Notes: generated by a model not told the origin, from the sequence alone. Positions 51,384-60,658 are shown, numbered from the stretch's first letter. The stretch: DNA of 64,000 nucleotides from Aureispira sp964404215 (GCA_964404215.1 CAYOJF010000007.1:1-64000), one strand, 5' to 3'. Made by a program: numbers and translations.

Positions 51384-52067
51384 ATGAATATCTTACTAGT
51401 CAGTGCGACTACTTTTGAAATCCTCCCTTTACTCGATTACCTAAAAGCCAACTTCAAATCAAAAGATGGCATTCGTTTCTTCAATAAGAAAGTGGATATT
51501 CGTGTGCTAGTAACAGGTGTAGGAGCAGTACACACTAGTTTTCATACGGCTACTTTTTTATCTAAAATCCCTACTGATCTAGCAATTAATCTAGGAATAG
51601 CAGGAGCATTGGATACCACCCTTAATATAGGCGATACGATACAAGTCACAGCAGATCAAATGGCAGATATAGGGGTAGAAAATGCAGATGGCAGCTTCAC
51701 TACTATTTTTGAAATGGAACTACAAGCTCCAGATGAAAAACCCTATACCAATGGGAAAATAATGCTATCCGATGAGTCTCCTAGTCAATTTCTACGGCAA
51801 GTAGAAGCAATCACGGTCAATAAAGTCCATGGAACAACAGAAAGTATTGCTCAAATCAAAAAAAAATACCCCCATGCTGCTGTAGAGAGCATGGAGGGTG
51901 CTGCTTTTGCTTTTAGTTGCCAAATGAATCAAGTAAACTACTTACAGATTCGGTCTATTTCCAACTACGTGGAGCCTCGCAATAAAGCAAATTGGAACAT
52001 TCCTCTTGCTATTGAAAATCTCAACAGTGTAGCCATAGATCTCATTAAGACCTTGTTAGAAGATTAG
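51384..52067 (+). CDS. mqnB: Futalosine hydrolase
   Basis: 227 aa nucleoside-phosphorylase-fold protein: NILLVSATTFEILPLLDYL, VTGVGAVHTSFHTA, NLGIAGALDTTLNIGDTIQV, and the active-site VESMEGAAFAFSC and QIRSISNYVEPRNKANW. It cleaves futalosine to hypoxanthine and dehypoxanthine futalosine, the second committed step of the alternative menaquinone route. This implies an mqnA/C/D set elsewhere. The ATG lies 16 bases after the inverted-repeat element, so its promoter probably lies inside that element. Confidence 0.92.
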   Translation: MNILLVSATTFEILPLLDYLKANFKSKDGIRFFNKKVDIRVLVTGVGAVHTSFHTATFLSKIPTDLAINLGIAGALDTTLNIGDTIQVTADQMADIGVENADGSFTTIFEMELQAPDEKPYTNGKIMLSDESPSQFLRQVEAITVNKVHGTTESIAQIKKKYPHAAVESMEGAAFAFSCQMNQVNYLQIRSISNYVEPRNKANWNIPLAIENLNSVAIDLIKTLLED

Positions 52068-52088
52068 GCAGAGAAGTCGTTTTTTACA

Positions 52089-52961
52089 CTAAGCCTGCAT
52101 TGGTACTTCCATCAATAATACTTGACTAGTCGTAAGCGATTTGAAATCAAAATCGTTTGTATTCCGTATTCCGAAACCATCTCTTCTAGACAGTTTTTGA
52201 CCTGCTATCTCTACCGTACCATCTAGAACAAAAATATAAACCCCATTTCCTTCTTTTTTGAGCTTATAGGAAGTGGTTTTGTTGGGCTCAAAGTTTCCTA
52301 AGTGAAACCAAGCATCTTGATTAATCCATACTCCTTGGTCGTCTTTATTGGGGGACAAAATTTGATAAAAGGCATTCTCCTTTGCTATCCCCTTAATCGA
52401 AACCTGATCGTAACGAGGGGTAACGCTTCGTTCACGAGGGAAAATCCAAATCTGCAAAAATTTAACCTCTTTATCCTTATTTTTATTGAATTCGCTATGC
52501 CGTACACCTGTCCCTGCACTCATTACTTGCACCTCTCCTTCTTTGATTGTTGCTACATTCCCCATACTGTCTTTGTGCTGTAAATCCCCCTCTAGTGGAA
52601 TCGAAACAATTTCCATATTATCGTGTGGGTGTTCTCTAAATCCTCTGGAAGCAGCAACTGTGTCGTCGTTCAGTACACGCAAAACTCCAAAATTCATTCG
52701 TTCTGGATTGTAATAATTGGCAAAACTAAAAGTATGATACGAATTAAGCCATCCATGATTGGCATGACCTCTTGTATTCGCTGGATGAAAAACAGTGTTC
52801 ATAGTTATTTTTTCTTCGTTTGGTAAATGATTAAATCCTACCTGTTTCATCAATCTATCGTAGGTGGATTCGGTAGAAGGTTCGGCATGAGTAGTTTTTG
52901 GAATACTTAATCCTACAAGTCCTCCTAATAAGGACTTTTTTATAAAATCTTTTCGTTTCAT
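52089..52961 (-). CDS. Pirin family protein with N-terminal Tat-like extension
   Basis: 290 aa. After a leader (MKRKDFIKKSLLGGLVGLSI, KR/RK then hydrophobic, weakly Tat-like) the bicupin pirin domain begins: NTVFHPANTRGHANHGWLNSYHTFSFANYYNPERMNFGVLRVLNDD, then FREHPHDNMEIVSIPLEGDLQHKDSMG and VMSAGTGVRHSEFNKNKD, and the C-terminal YIFVLDGTVEIAGQKLSRRDG. Metal ligands of the pirin type (H-x-H, E, H) are visible. Pirins act as quercetinases or regulators. An exported pirin is unusual, since most are cytosolic. Confidence 0.87.
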   Translation of the reverse strand: MKRKDFIKKSLLGGLVGLSIPKTTHAEPSTESTYDRLMKQVGFNHLPNEEKITMNTVFHPANTRGHANHGWLNSYHTFSFANYYNPERMNFGVLRVLNDDTVAASRGFREHPHDNMEIVSIPLEGDLQHKDSMGNVATIKEGEVQVMSAGTGVRHSEFNKNKDKEVKFLQIWIFPRERSVTPRYDQVSIKGIAKENAFYQILSPNKDDQGVWINQDAWFHLGNFEPNKTTSYKLKKEGNGVYIFVLDGTVEIAGQKLSRRDGFGIRNTNDFDFKSLTTSQVLLMEVPMQA

Positions 52962-53238
52962 TGTCTACTAGTTTTGGAATAGCTAGTGCTAAAAATAAAA
53001 TCACACCACAATATATACAAATGCATTTAATGTACAAACATTTATTTATATGAAAGGTTGCATTTAACACAAAAAATCCAATCTATAAAACAGCTCAGAG
53101 CCTGCGTAAAATTTGTTCAATTACAATGAAGTTGTTTAACAGCATGTCTAAAAATTACATTTACGCTCCTCATTTTCAGTAAAAATATATGTAATTTTAT
53201 TTGTCATTCATTCTGTCCTATTAGAGCACATTAGTATT

Positions 53239-54732
53239 ATGAAAAAAAAACTATTACCAATCTTCGCATTTCTACTCTTATCCAATATCCTATCTGCTCA
53301 AACTATTCTCAAAAAAAAGAAACATAAAGTATGTTTTCTGAAACAGATCACAATCCCATCCGCCCAACCTTCTTTCCTAATTTCATTTGACAAAAAAATT
53401 CTCCAACCAAACTATACGCCTCCTTCATCAAAGCAGGAAAAATGGCAAAAGACGTCTTTAACTGATTTATTAATTCAACATGAAAAAGAGGCAATAAATT
53501 TTGAGTTAACCTTAGAAATAGCTAACCGATACAGTAGCCAAAAAGATTTCACCAATGCATACATTCACTATGAAGAAAGCTATGCAATTCTAAAACCATT
53601 ACTCAAACAATACCCTGATAGTTTTGAACTCGCAGAAAAAATGGACCGCTTGTACACTAGTGCCAATCAGGAAACAAAAGCAATTGATAGCTGGCAAGAT
53701 TACCTTGACTATGTCCCCCAAGATGGTATAGCCTGGACCAAATTAGCTGCGTTAAAATTACGCTATGAATCCTCTATTGAATCCGCCAAACAAGCCAATG
53801 AAAAGGCCTATCTACTAGACAACACCAATGTAGCTACTTATGTCAATGCTATTGTAATTGCAATTCGTGAATTCATTCCATCAATAGTCGCAGCCTCTCA
53901 GTTAGAAAATAAAGCTGAAAAAGAAAAGGCATTAGCAGCACTCTATATGGATACTAATTTTTTTGATCGGGCGATCAAGGATACCCAATCTAGTCCAGCT
54001 CAACTTGGAAAGGATGCCTGTCTATTGATACAGGTTACACTCAAAAGTGCATTAGTAAAACAGGATGAAAACATTGGAACAGTAAAAATAAAACTTAACC
54101 TTGATCCCAGTCAAAAACAAATCATAAGACAACTCAGAAACAATGCTCATATCCTACTTGAGCAGAAAGTATCTAATCCACTTTTCGCTCACAAAGTATT
54201 GACACTAACAGATATTCTCCTTAATAATCCAGACCAGGCCGCTCAAAAATGGTCTGAAATTGATTCTCCTCAACAACAAGACATAGATATTTATAATTGG
54301 CTGACTTTGGGTCATTTACTAAACCTCAATTATAATAAAGCCGCTATTTTTAAGCAAAAAGCAGCTCAGCTATCTCCTTCTTATGAAGACTTTTTCTCTC
54401 TAGCACGATTGTATATTTATGAAAAAAACTATCCCGCAGCAGTAGCCACACTAGACAAAGCTCTAATATACAACCCTAATGATTACCGTGCTTTTGTGAC
54501 TAAAGTGGCTATATATTTTCAACAAGAACAATGGCAAAAAGGAATTGACCTTATGAATACCATCCTACCTTCTCTAGCCAATAATGAACAAAAACAACAT
54601 CTTTATTACTACCAGACGTTATCTTTGCTACTCCAAGACAAACTTTCAGAAGCTCGTCCTAGACTAGAACAACTACAAAAAGATGGCAATTATACGAAAG
54701 AGGCAACCACCTTGCTACAAAAATTTTATTAG
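53239..54732 (+). CDS. Exported TPR protein
   Basis: 497 aa, signal peptide (LPIFAFLLLSNILSAQ). Several TPR units: DFTNAYIHYEESYAIL, FELAEKMDRLYTSANQ, YNWLTLGHLLNLNYNKAAIFKQ, YIYEKNYPAAVATLDKALIYNPND, and AIYFQQEQWQKGIDLMNTIL. No enzymatic domain. The gene overlaps the following beta-barrel gene by 50 bases, so the two are tightly coupled, as with the other TPR/barrel pair at 3.8-8.7 kb. Likely periplasmic scaffold. Confidence 0.82.
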   Translation: MKKKLLPIFAFLLLSNILSAQTILKKKKHKVCFLKQITIPSAQPSFLISFDKKILQPNYTPPSSKQEKWQKTSLTDLLIQHEKEAINFELTLEIANRYSSQKDFTNAYIHYEESYAILKPLLKQYPDSFELAEKMDRLYTSANQETKAIDSWQDYLDYVPQDGIAWTKLAALKLRYESSIESAKQANEKAYLLDNTNVATYVNAIVIAIREFIPSIVAASQLENKAEKEKALAALYMDTNFFDRAIKDTQSSPAQLGKDACLLIQVTLKSALVKQDENIGTVKIKLNLDPSQKQIIRQLRNNAHILLEQKVSNPLFAHKVLTLTDILLNNPDQAAQKWSEIDSPQQQDIDIYNWLTLGHLLNLNYNKAAIFKQKAAQLSPSYEDFFSLARLYIYEKNYPAAVATLDKALIYNPNDYRAFVTKVAIYFQQEQWQKGIDLMNTILPSLANNEQKQHLYYYQTLSLLLQDKLSEARPRLEQLQKDGNYTKEATTLLQKFY

Positions 54733-55528
54733 TACCATAGGAAACCATTTGATTCTCCTCTTATTGATAAACCTCCCCTTTTATACCAAAGGGCAAATAC
54801 TCAATGCAGACCAGTTTGGCAGCCAAGTAGATTCGACTAGACACTTCAAGGGGCTATTTGAAATTGGTGCCAATATCCAGAAACAAAATACTATTTTGGT
54901 TGCTTTAAACACAAAATTGGATTTGGCGTATTGGCACCGCCAAAGTCTTTATACTATTGTAGGACAATTCAATCTTTTTCGCAGTGGCAGCAGAAACCTA
55001 ATTAATGGAGGCTATGCTCATGCTCGTATGCGACTCCAACAAGAAAACTGGATCCATCCAGAGTTTTTTGCACAATATCAAGCTAATGGAGTTCGAGGTA
55101 TGGAAAATCGAATATTACTCGGTGGGAACATTCGGTTTCGACTCATTAAAGATAAAAACTCCAAGTTATTCGCAGGAGTTGGTTACATGTATGAATACGA
55201 ACGGTGGGATTTCTCTGGAGTCTCTGATATCAGTGGGCTAACCAATACTACCCCTTTTGACAATCATTACACCAAAACTAATCTCTATGTCTCGTATGCT
55301 CAGAAATTGAAAGAGGTTGCTTATTTCCAACTCATTGGTTATTTTCAGACTCGTCCAGATCGATTTATTACTTCTCCAAGACTTGCTTTTCAGGGACTAC
55401 TACGTTTCCAAATTAGCAAACACATTAGCTTTACCATAAAATATGACATATTTTATGATGCCCTTCCTCCTGTTCCTATTGACCAGGTCTTTTTTTCTTT
55501 CAATAATAAAATTACGTTTACATGGTAG
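54683..55528 (+). CDS. Outer-membrane beta-barrel, DUF2490/DUF481-like
   Basis: 281 aa; the ATG at 54683 lies inside the end of the TPR gene, and no later ATG keeps the leader. The leader HLILLLLINLPFYTKGQ is a signal sequence after a short basic stretch. The mature protein is made of paired strands (GLFEIGANIQKQ, NTILVALNTKLDLAYWHRQSLYTIVGQFNLFR, GMENRILLGGNIRFRLI) and ends NNKITFTW with aromatic final residue. This resembles small 12-stranded barrels of the DUF2490 type. Partner of the upstream TPR protein; function unknown. Confidence 0.75.
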   Translation: MAIIRKRQPPCYKNFISTIGNHLILLLLINLPFYTKGQILNADQFGSQVDSTRHFKGLFEIGANIQKQNTILVALNTKLDLAYWHRQSLYTIVGQFNLFRSGSRNLINGGYAHARMRLQQENWIHPEFFAQYQANGVRGMENRILLGGNIRFRLIKDKNSKLFAGVGYMYEYERWDFSGVSDISGLTNTTPFDNHYTKTNLYVSYAQKLKEVAYFQLIGYFQTRPDRFITSPRLAFQGLLRFQISKHISFTIKYDIFYDALPPVPIDQVFFSFNNKITFTW

Positions 55529-55902
55529 ACTTAGGTAACTGAAGTTACGCACTATTCAAATAGGTTTGTAGAATAACAGTTAGCTATTGGATAAGAAGTC
55601 GTTTTACAATGTTGAATGTTTTAATGTTTAATTTTGAATGCTTAATGCTAGTACAATAGCCGATTAAGCATTCAAAATTAAACATGAGACTAGGAACAAA
55701 GTCCAAAAGCCCATCTCGCTACTGGTTTTCAATAGTCCTATTATTCGTACGTATCATCAGTTAGGTAAGAGCATTACTAATATCTATTTATTGGTAATAC
55801 TTATGTTGAGGTAAGTCTCTCTTACATATACAGGTCTGGTTTTTGTCACGTTATATAAATATGGTATTTTTCAAACAATTTCACTATCAAATCATACAAC
55901 TC
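55529..55902. other. 374-base spacer with a perfect 21-bp inverted repeat
   Basis: No gene. A 21-base inverted repeat (55626-55646 and 55663-55683) with a 16-base loop dominates; the rest is AT-rich with a TTGAATGTTTTAATG / TTGAATGCTTAATG near-repeat just before it. The promoter of the plug gene probably lies at its right end. Confidence 0.55.
55626..55683. repeat. Perfect 21-bp inverted repeat
   Basis: GTTTAATTTTGAATGCTTAAT and its exact reverse complement, loop 16 bases. No T run follows on the plus strand, and the size exceeds a usual terminator. It could form a cruciform or a long hairpin RNA. Confidence 0.65.
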
Positions 55903-57183
55903 ATGCGTTTTGCTATTTTCATTTTACTCTTATGCCTTAGTTATTATTCATCTGCTCAAGAGGAAGAAACGCTACCAACCCCTCATAACTATGATTTTGT
56001 TTATCAAAATTATATTAAATCCGTTCGTTTCTATCAGTTTGACTCCGAAACAGACTATCCTATGTTAGAATTAGGCTCTAGTAATCATTTTATTCTTGAG
56101 TTTGATGACATGGAAGCCTATACCAAAGATTATTTTTATAAAATAATTCACTGCGACGCCCAGTGGAATCCCTCTGAAGATATAGATGCCATTGATTACA
56201 TTGATGGTTATCAAGAAAATAGAATTTACTCTGGTGAGAATTCGTTTAGCACACGAGTTCCTTATGTACACTATAAGGTACAACTGCCCAATGAAGATGT
56301 AAAATGGACTATATCAGGTAATTATCTACTTAAAGTGTATCAGAATGATGATGAAAATGATTTGATTATCACCAAAAGATTCATGATTGTAGATACCAAA
56401 ATGAAGGCATTTCCTCAAATGAGACGTTCTGCTGTTCCACCTTATGCTTCTTCTCATCAAGAATTTTCTTGCGAAATACAACATACTGGAATTTCTATTG
56501 GTAATCCTGCTGAGCAAATTGACCTTGTTGTCCTTCAAAATGGACGTTGGGATAACGCCATTACTACACTAGAACCTACTTATATTCGCCATGAAGCCAT
56601 AGGGTATGACATGACGGGTAAAATTATATTTCCTGGATATAAAGAGTTTAGAGGCTTAGATTTACGTTCTTTTCGATTCAGAACCCAACATGTAGAAACA
56701 CTTCAAGAGTATGTAGAAGGTTTTGAAATTACTCTATTTCAAGATAAAACCCGTACTTATAACCCTCATGTATTTACACATGATTTGAATGGGAAATTTT
56801 TTATTGAATCAAAAGATTATCCAGATCAGCCTTTGCAAGAAGAATATGGCGACATTAATTTTTCATTGCATTCGGACATCGAAAAACAAGGTGATGTTTA
56901 CGTCATTGGTAGTTTCACTGATTTTAGAGTTAAGCCTGAATTCAAACTTAAATACAATAATAAGACCTTTCAATATGAACTGACTACCACACTCAAAAAT
57001 GGTTTTTATGACTATTATTATGCGATTGTGGAAGAAGGGCAAACGGTCCCTAATATCCAAGAAATGGAAGGTTCTAGTTTTGAAACAGAAAATGATTATT
57101 TATTTTTAGTATATTTCAGAGCATTTGGAGGGCTTTATGACCAATTAGTAGCGATCCAAAAGCTAAATACTAATCCTAGATAA
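55903..57183 (+). CDS. Type IX secretion system plug protein (DUF5103)
   Basis: 426 aa from the ATG at 55903, which gives the signal peptide RFAIFILLLCLSYYSSAQ; in-frame ATG at 55861 would add a polar tail. The sequence fits DUF5103 along its length: VKSVRFYQ-type opening (IKSVRFYQFDSETDYPMLELGSSNHFILEFDD), YFYKIIHCDAQWNPSEDIDAIDYIDGYQENRIYSGENSFSTRVPYVHY, KRFMIVDTKM, LDLRSFRFRTQHVE, and YDYYYAIVEEG. In Flavobacterium the plug protein closes the periplasmic mouth of the SprA (Sov) translocon. Its presence agrees with the two T9SS cargo genes in this window. Fifteen bases precede the LRR gene. Confidence 0.85.
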   Translation: MRFAIFILLLCLSYYSSAQEEETLPTPHNYDFVYQNYIKSVRFYQFDSETDYPMLELGSSNHFILEFDDMEAYTKDYFYKIIHCDAQWNPSEDIDAIDYIDGYQENRIYSGENSFSTRVPYVHYKVQLPNEDVKWTISGNYLLKVYQNDDENDLIITKRFMIVDTKMKAFPQMRRSAVPPYASSHQEFSCEIQHTGISIGNPAEQIDLVVLQNGRWDNAITTLEPTYIRHEAIGYDMTGKIIFPGYKEFRGLDLRSFRFRTQHVETLQEYVEGFEITLFQDKTRTYNPHVFTHDLNGKFFIESKDYPDQPLQEEYGDINFSLHSDIEKQGDVYVIGSFTDFRVKPEFKLKYNNKTFQYELTTTLKNGFYDYYYAIVEEGQTVPNIQEMEGSSFETENDYLFLVYFRAFGGLYDQLVAIQKLNTNPR

Positions 57184-57198
57184 TTGACTTTTTGATCC

Positions 57199-60000
57199 AT
57201 GCAGCCCCAATCACCTAGACCAACACACTTCTTGCTCGGCATTTTTACTATTCTTTGCTTGCTATTTTTACTGAGCAAAGGTCGTCCTTCTTATTGGAAA
57301 TATGAAAGTAAAATTGATCCTGCTGATTCTACGGCTATTGTGCCAAAAGAGCCGTTGATTCTCATGGACTCTGTGCTACAATTAGACAGCCTTTTAGTTA
57401 GTACACCCTCTGATAGTATAGCCAATTGGGTTATAGATACAACTGTTATCATCGATACCTTTTGGAATGCCACTACACCTCCTATCATTACCTCCACAGC
57501 AAAAACACCCCAATCCCCCAGTCCAAATCCACCTGCCAATCTTCCCATTGGTAGTACTCTGTTTGGGATAAGTCTATTTTTCCTATCATTGTATGGATTA
57601 CAGCATTGGATAGTAGGTAGAAGAGAAAAAAAGTACTGGCTGCAATATCAAGCTCCTCTATATAATCTATATCCCGAAAGTGCTCCTGCTCCTATCAAGA
57701 GTGTCCCGACTACAATCGTTCCTGATACCACACTGACAGAAGTTCCTCTCGAAGTCATACCAGAAGAAACCACTACGCCACAGGAAGACAGTCAAATAGT
57801 TACTGAAGAAATTCCTTTTGAACAAGAAAACACCCCAGAATTAAACGAAAATTTATATCATACCACTGAAGAAAATACAGATAAAACTATAATAGAACCT
57901 TTCTCAAATAGACTATCAAAAGTAGTTCTCTTCCCCATTAAATTAGTACAAGGTATTGGTATTTGGTTAGTGACTATTGCTAGTTTCTTGTTAAAAAAAA
58001 CGACTACACTTCCACAAAATGATTTGGGCTGGAAAGATATCGTCTCTGTCCTTTTTCTATTGGGATTCTTACCTATTTGGTCTATTTTTATTGATCCTAC
58101 CAATAATCTACTACTCAAAATTGGAATAATAGTCCTACTTTGGTGTACCCCTTCTTTTTTTAGATCAGATTGGAAAGCCGCTGTATTAGGTATTCTCCTA
58201 TTCATCACCGAATTATTGGTTGTTGGTATCTATCTTGCTTTGCAATATGGTGGTGATGGTGGTGAATTTCCTTGGAAAATAATCCTAGGATTTGTAGCAT
58301 TGATTGGGGGGCTGCTTCTATGGCTTCGCAATAACACCTCTTCTAGTTCTAATCAGAATACAAGCACTGTTGTAACCTCCATTCCCGCTATTACCCCTTC
58401 TACACCAGATAGTATTGTGCCCCCTCCTAATCCCAGTCCTGTAGTAACACAAACATCTAAAGAAAACTTACTTAAAAACCCTAAAGAGCTCCCTCAATGG
58501 TGGAAAAAAATTAATCTAAGTACGCTTTTAGAGATAGATATGTCTGACGAAAAGTTAACAGTAGATCACCCTTTCATAGAAACCTATTTAATGGATGCTA
58601 CTCATCTAGAACGATTACATTTAAGCAAAAATCAATTTACAATTCTTCCCACAGAAACTACTATGTTGAAACACCTGGTTTATTTAGACTTATCTGATAA
58701 CCAGATTTCATCTATATCAGAGTACATAAACTACAACTATAGTATTGATTCCCTTTTGTTGAATAATAATAATATCTCTATTATCTCTGAAAGTCTACTA
58801 CATCGTTTGCGTCAACTCAAACACTTAGAACTAAAAGGCAACCCACTGAGCAAAACCACGATTCATCAATTAGAAACTACCTTTCCTGATACCAAAATTC
58901 TGTTTGACAAGCCAATTGATAAAGAAAAAACATCTCTAGAAAAACAGGCCGCTATCTTACTAGAAAAACCTTTGAGTAACATACCTTACAGTACTTTTTC
59001 AGCAGAACTATCGGAACAAAAATGGGAAACCATACCTCATACTCCACTCAATCAACTCATTGCTCTAAAGATATTGTATCTAAGTGGTAACAAACTAACT
59101 GCGATTCCTTCGGTCATTTATGAGCTGCCAGCTCTGGAGCGATTACATCTCTATAATAATAAGATTACTGAAGTGACAGAGAAGGCTCTTTGTTATCTCA
59201 AAATGTTAGTATTAGATCGCAATCCTGTCAATCAGCTTCCTACTGAACTAAGTCAACCCTCTATCCTAACAGAACTTTCTCTTAGCAGTTGTCAGCTACA
59301 AGAACTTCCTTCTGTATTACTCCAGATGCCTAAACTTAAGTCGATCAATTTAGAGCGGAACAATATCACTAAAATACCTTCCTTCGTAAAAGAATTAAAA
59401 GGATTAGAGGATCTTCGATTACTCAACAACCCACTTAAGGAAATCCCATTAGAACTCTTTGAACTGGTTCAGCTCAAAACGCTCACGATTAATATTAATA
59501 ATAGGAGAGCTATTCCATCAGAAATTAGCCAATTAAAAAACTTAGAAGAACTCAATATTGGATTTAGTGACAAAAACTTACAAATCCCTGCGGACTTCTT
59601 TAGTAAACACCTGCCTCAGATAAAAAAACTGCATTTATCCAGTCTGTTTTCTAACAAAAATCCTCTCCAAATAAAATTTGACCAATTATCTGACCTTAGA
59701 GACATATGGCTAGGATACAACTATCTCAGTGAATTTCCAGAGAGTATTTTTAACCTACCAAAAGTACGTTTACTTGGTCTAGATTCTAATCAAATCAGTC
59801 ATATTCCAGAGAAAATCACCCAATTAACTACCTTGGAAGTACTCTTTTTGGACGATAATAAAAAGGTTGATATTTTGCCTGAATATCTACTCAATATGCC
59901 TAAAATAAGATGGATCACGGTTAGAAACACTTCTATTTTGCCCAGTATTTTAGCAGGGTATAAAAAGAATTATCCACATATCAATATTGAAGTAGATTAA
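57199..60000 (+). CDS. Multi-TM protein with C-terminal leucine-rich repeats
   Basis: 933 aa. N-terminal half: hydrophobic segments at about 11-27, 120-139, 243-265, 281-298, 305-320, 327-348 and 359-377, separated by Pro/Thr/Glu-rich linkers (residues 160-235 and 378-430). Residues about 440-930 are leucine-rich repeats of the bacterial type, with L-x-x-L-x-L-x-x-N-x-L/I-x-x-I-P (for example LVYLDLSDNQISSI, LKILYLSGNKLTAIP, LRLLNNPLKEIP). No kinase, GTPase or protease domain is visible. It would present a large LRR ligand-binding face on one side of the membrane. Follows the T9SS plug gene by 15 bases. Fusion is unusual. Confidence 0.8.
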   Translation: MQPQSPRPTHFLLGIFTILCLLFLLSKGRPSYWKYESKIDPADSTAIVPKEPLILMDSVLQLDSLLVSTPSDSIANWVIDTTVIIDTFWNATTPPIITSTAKTPQSPSPNPPANLPIGSTLFGISLFFLSLYGLQHWIVGRREKKYWLQYQAPLYNLYPESAPAPIKSVPTTIVPDTTLTEVPLEVIPEETTTPQEDSQIVTEEIPFEQENTPELNENLYHTTEENTDKTIIEPFSNRLSKVVLFPIKLVQGIGIWLVTIASFLLKKTTTLPQNDLGWKDIVSVLFLLGFLPIWSIFIDPTNNLLLKIGIIVLLWCTPSFFRSDWKAAVLGILLFITELLVVGIYLALQYGGDGGEFPWKIILGFVALIGGLLLWLRNNTSSSSNQNTSTVVTSIPAITPSTPDSIVPPPNPSPVVTQTSKENLLKNPKELPQWWKKINLSTLLEIDMSDEKLTVDHPFIETYLMDATHLERLHLSKNQFTILPTETTMLKHLVYLDLSDNQISSISEYINYNYSIDSLLLNNNNISIISESLLHRLRQLKHLELKGNPLSKTTIHQLETTFPDTKILFDKPIDKEKTSLEKQAAILLEKPLSNIPYSTFSAELSEQKWETIPHTPLNQLIALKILYLSGNKLTAIPSVIYELPALERLHLYNNKITEVTEKALCYLKMLVLDRNPVNQLPTELSQPSILTELSLSSCQLQELPSVLLQMPKLKSINLERNNITKIPSFVKELKGLEDLRLLNNPLKEIPLELFELVQLKTLTININNRRAIPSEISQLKNLEELNIGFSDKNLQIPADFFSKHLPQIKKLHLSSLFSNKNPLQIKFDQLSDLRDIWLGYNYLSEFPESIFNLPKVRLLGLDSNQISHIPEKITQLTTLEVLFLDDNKKVDILPEYLLNMPKIRWITVRNTSILPSILAGYKKNYPHINIEVD

Positions 60001-60014
60001 AAATATTGTTTAGC

Positions 60015-60025
60015 CATGCTCTTAG
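60015..60025 (-). repeat. Solo GAGCATG end overlapping the msrC stop
   Basis: CTAAGAGCATG on the minus strand, sharing the 11-base core with the other solo ends. It includes the TAA stop codon of msrC (60022-60024), so the insertion may have supplied the stop. Confidence 0.45.
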
Positions 60026-60513
60026 CTTTGATAAGCCTGCTGTAAATGACCTTGACTAAAATGTTGCTTCAAAATAGCTGTCAAGTAGTCTTCATCAGTA
60101 GTATCAAAAGCCCCTACTTCTGTACTATCTACATCCAACACCGCCAGTAATTTTCCGTCTTGATCCAATACAGGCAGCACGATCTCAGAATTAGTACGGC
60201 TATCACAAGCCAAGTGCTCTGGATCAGCGTGTACATCTTCTACTATCTGCGTCTGCTTTAACCTAGCTGCTCGTCCACATACTCCTTTACTAAATGGAAT
60301 ATGCAAACATCCCAATGTTCCCTGATAAGGTCCTACCATTAATGCTCCTTCATTTACACAATAAAACCCTACCCAAAAATAATAAGGCAAATGCTGTTGA
60401 AGAATACAATTGATTGTTGCCATTTTCAGAATCATATTCGATTCCCCTTCTAATACTGCATCAATTTCTTTGGTAGCAGCATTATAAGCTTTCATTTTTT
60501 CGTTCGTTGTCAT
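60022..60513 (-). CDS. msrC: Free methionine-(R)-sulfoxide reductase, GAF type
   Basis: 163 aa from the ATG at 60513. Any longer frame would run into the N gap. GAF-domain enzyme: YYFWVGFYCVNEGALMVGPYQGTLGCLHIPFSKGVCGRAARLKQTQIVEDVHADPEHLACDSRTNSEIVLPV. The Cys residues in LGCLHIPF, KGVCG and HLACD are the three of the fRMsr active site. It reduces free L-methionine-(R)-sulfoxide in the cytosol. Length is normal. The upstream region lies in the assembly gap, so promoter context cannot be seen. Confidence 0.92.
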   Translation of the reverse strand: MTTNEKMKAYNAATKEIDAVLEGESNMILKMATINCILQQHLPYYFWVGFYCVNEGALMVGPYQGTLGCLHIPFSKGVCGRAARLKQTQIVEDVHADPEHLACDSRTNSEIVLPVLDQDGKLLAVLDVDSTEVGAFDTTDEDYLTAILKQHFSQGHLQQAYQS

Positions 60514-60533
60514 CTTTTTTGATTTTGATGGAA

Positions 60534-60633
60534 NNNNNNNNNNNNNNNNNNNNNNNNNNNNNNNNNNNNNNNNNNNNNNNNNNNNNNNNNNNNNNNNNNN
60601 NNNNNNNNNNNNNNNNNNNNNNNNNNNNNNNNN
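60534..60633. other. Assembly gap of 100 N
   Basis: Fixed-size scaffold gap between msrC and tRNA-Leu. True length unknown. Confidence 0.98.
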
Positions 60634-60658
60634 GTTTAGACAAAAACTAGGGCACAAA

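Noticed and set aside
53151..53198. AAAATTACAT / ATGTAATTTT inverted repeat and a degenerate GCATGTCTAAA nearby
   Set aside because: Short arms, AT-only, and the GCATG core is mutated. It could be chance in an AT-rich spacer.
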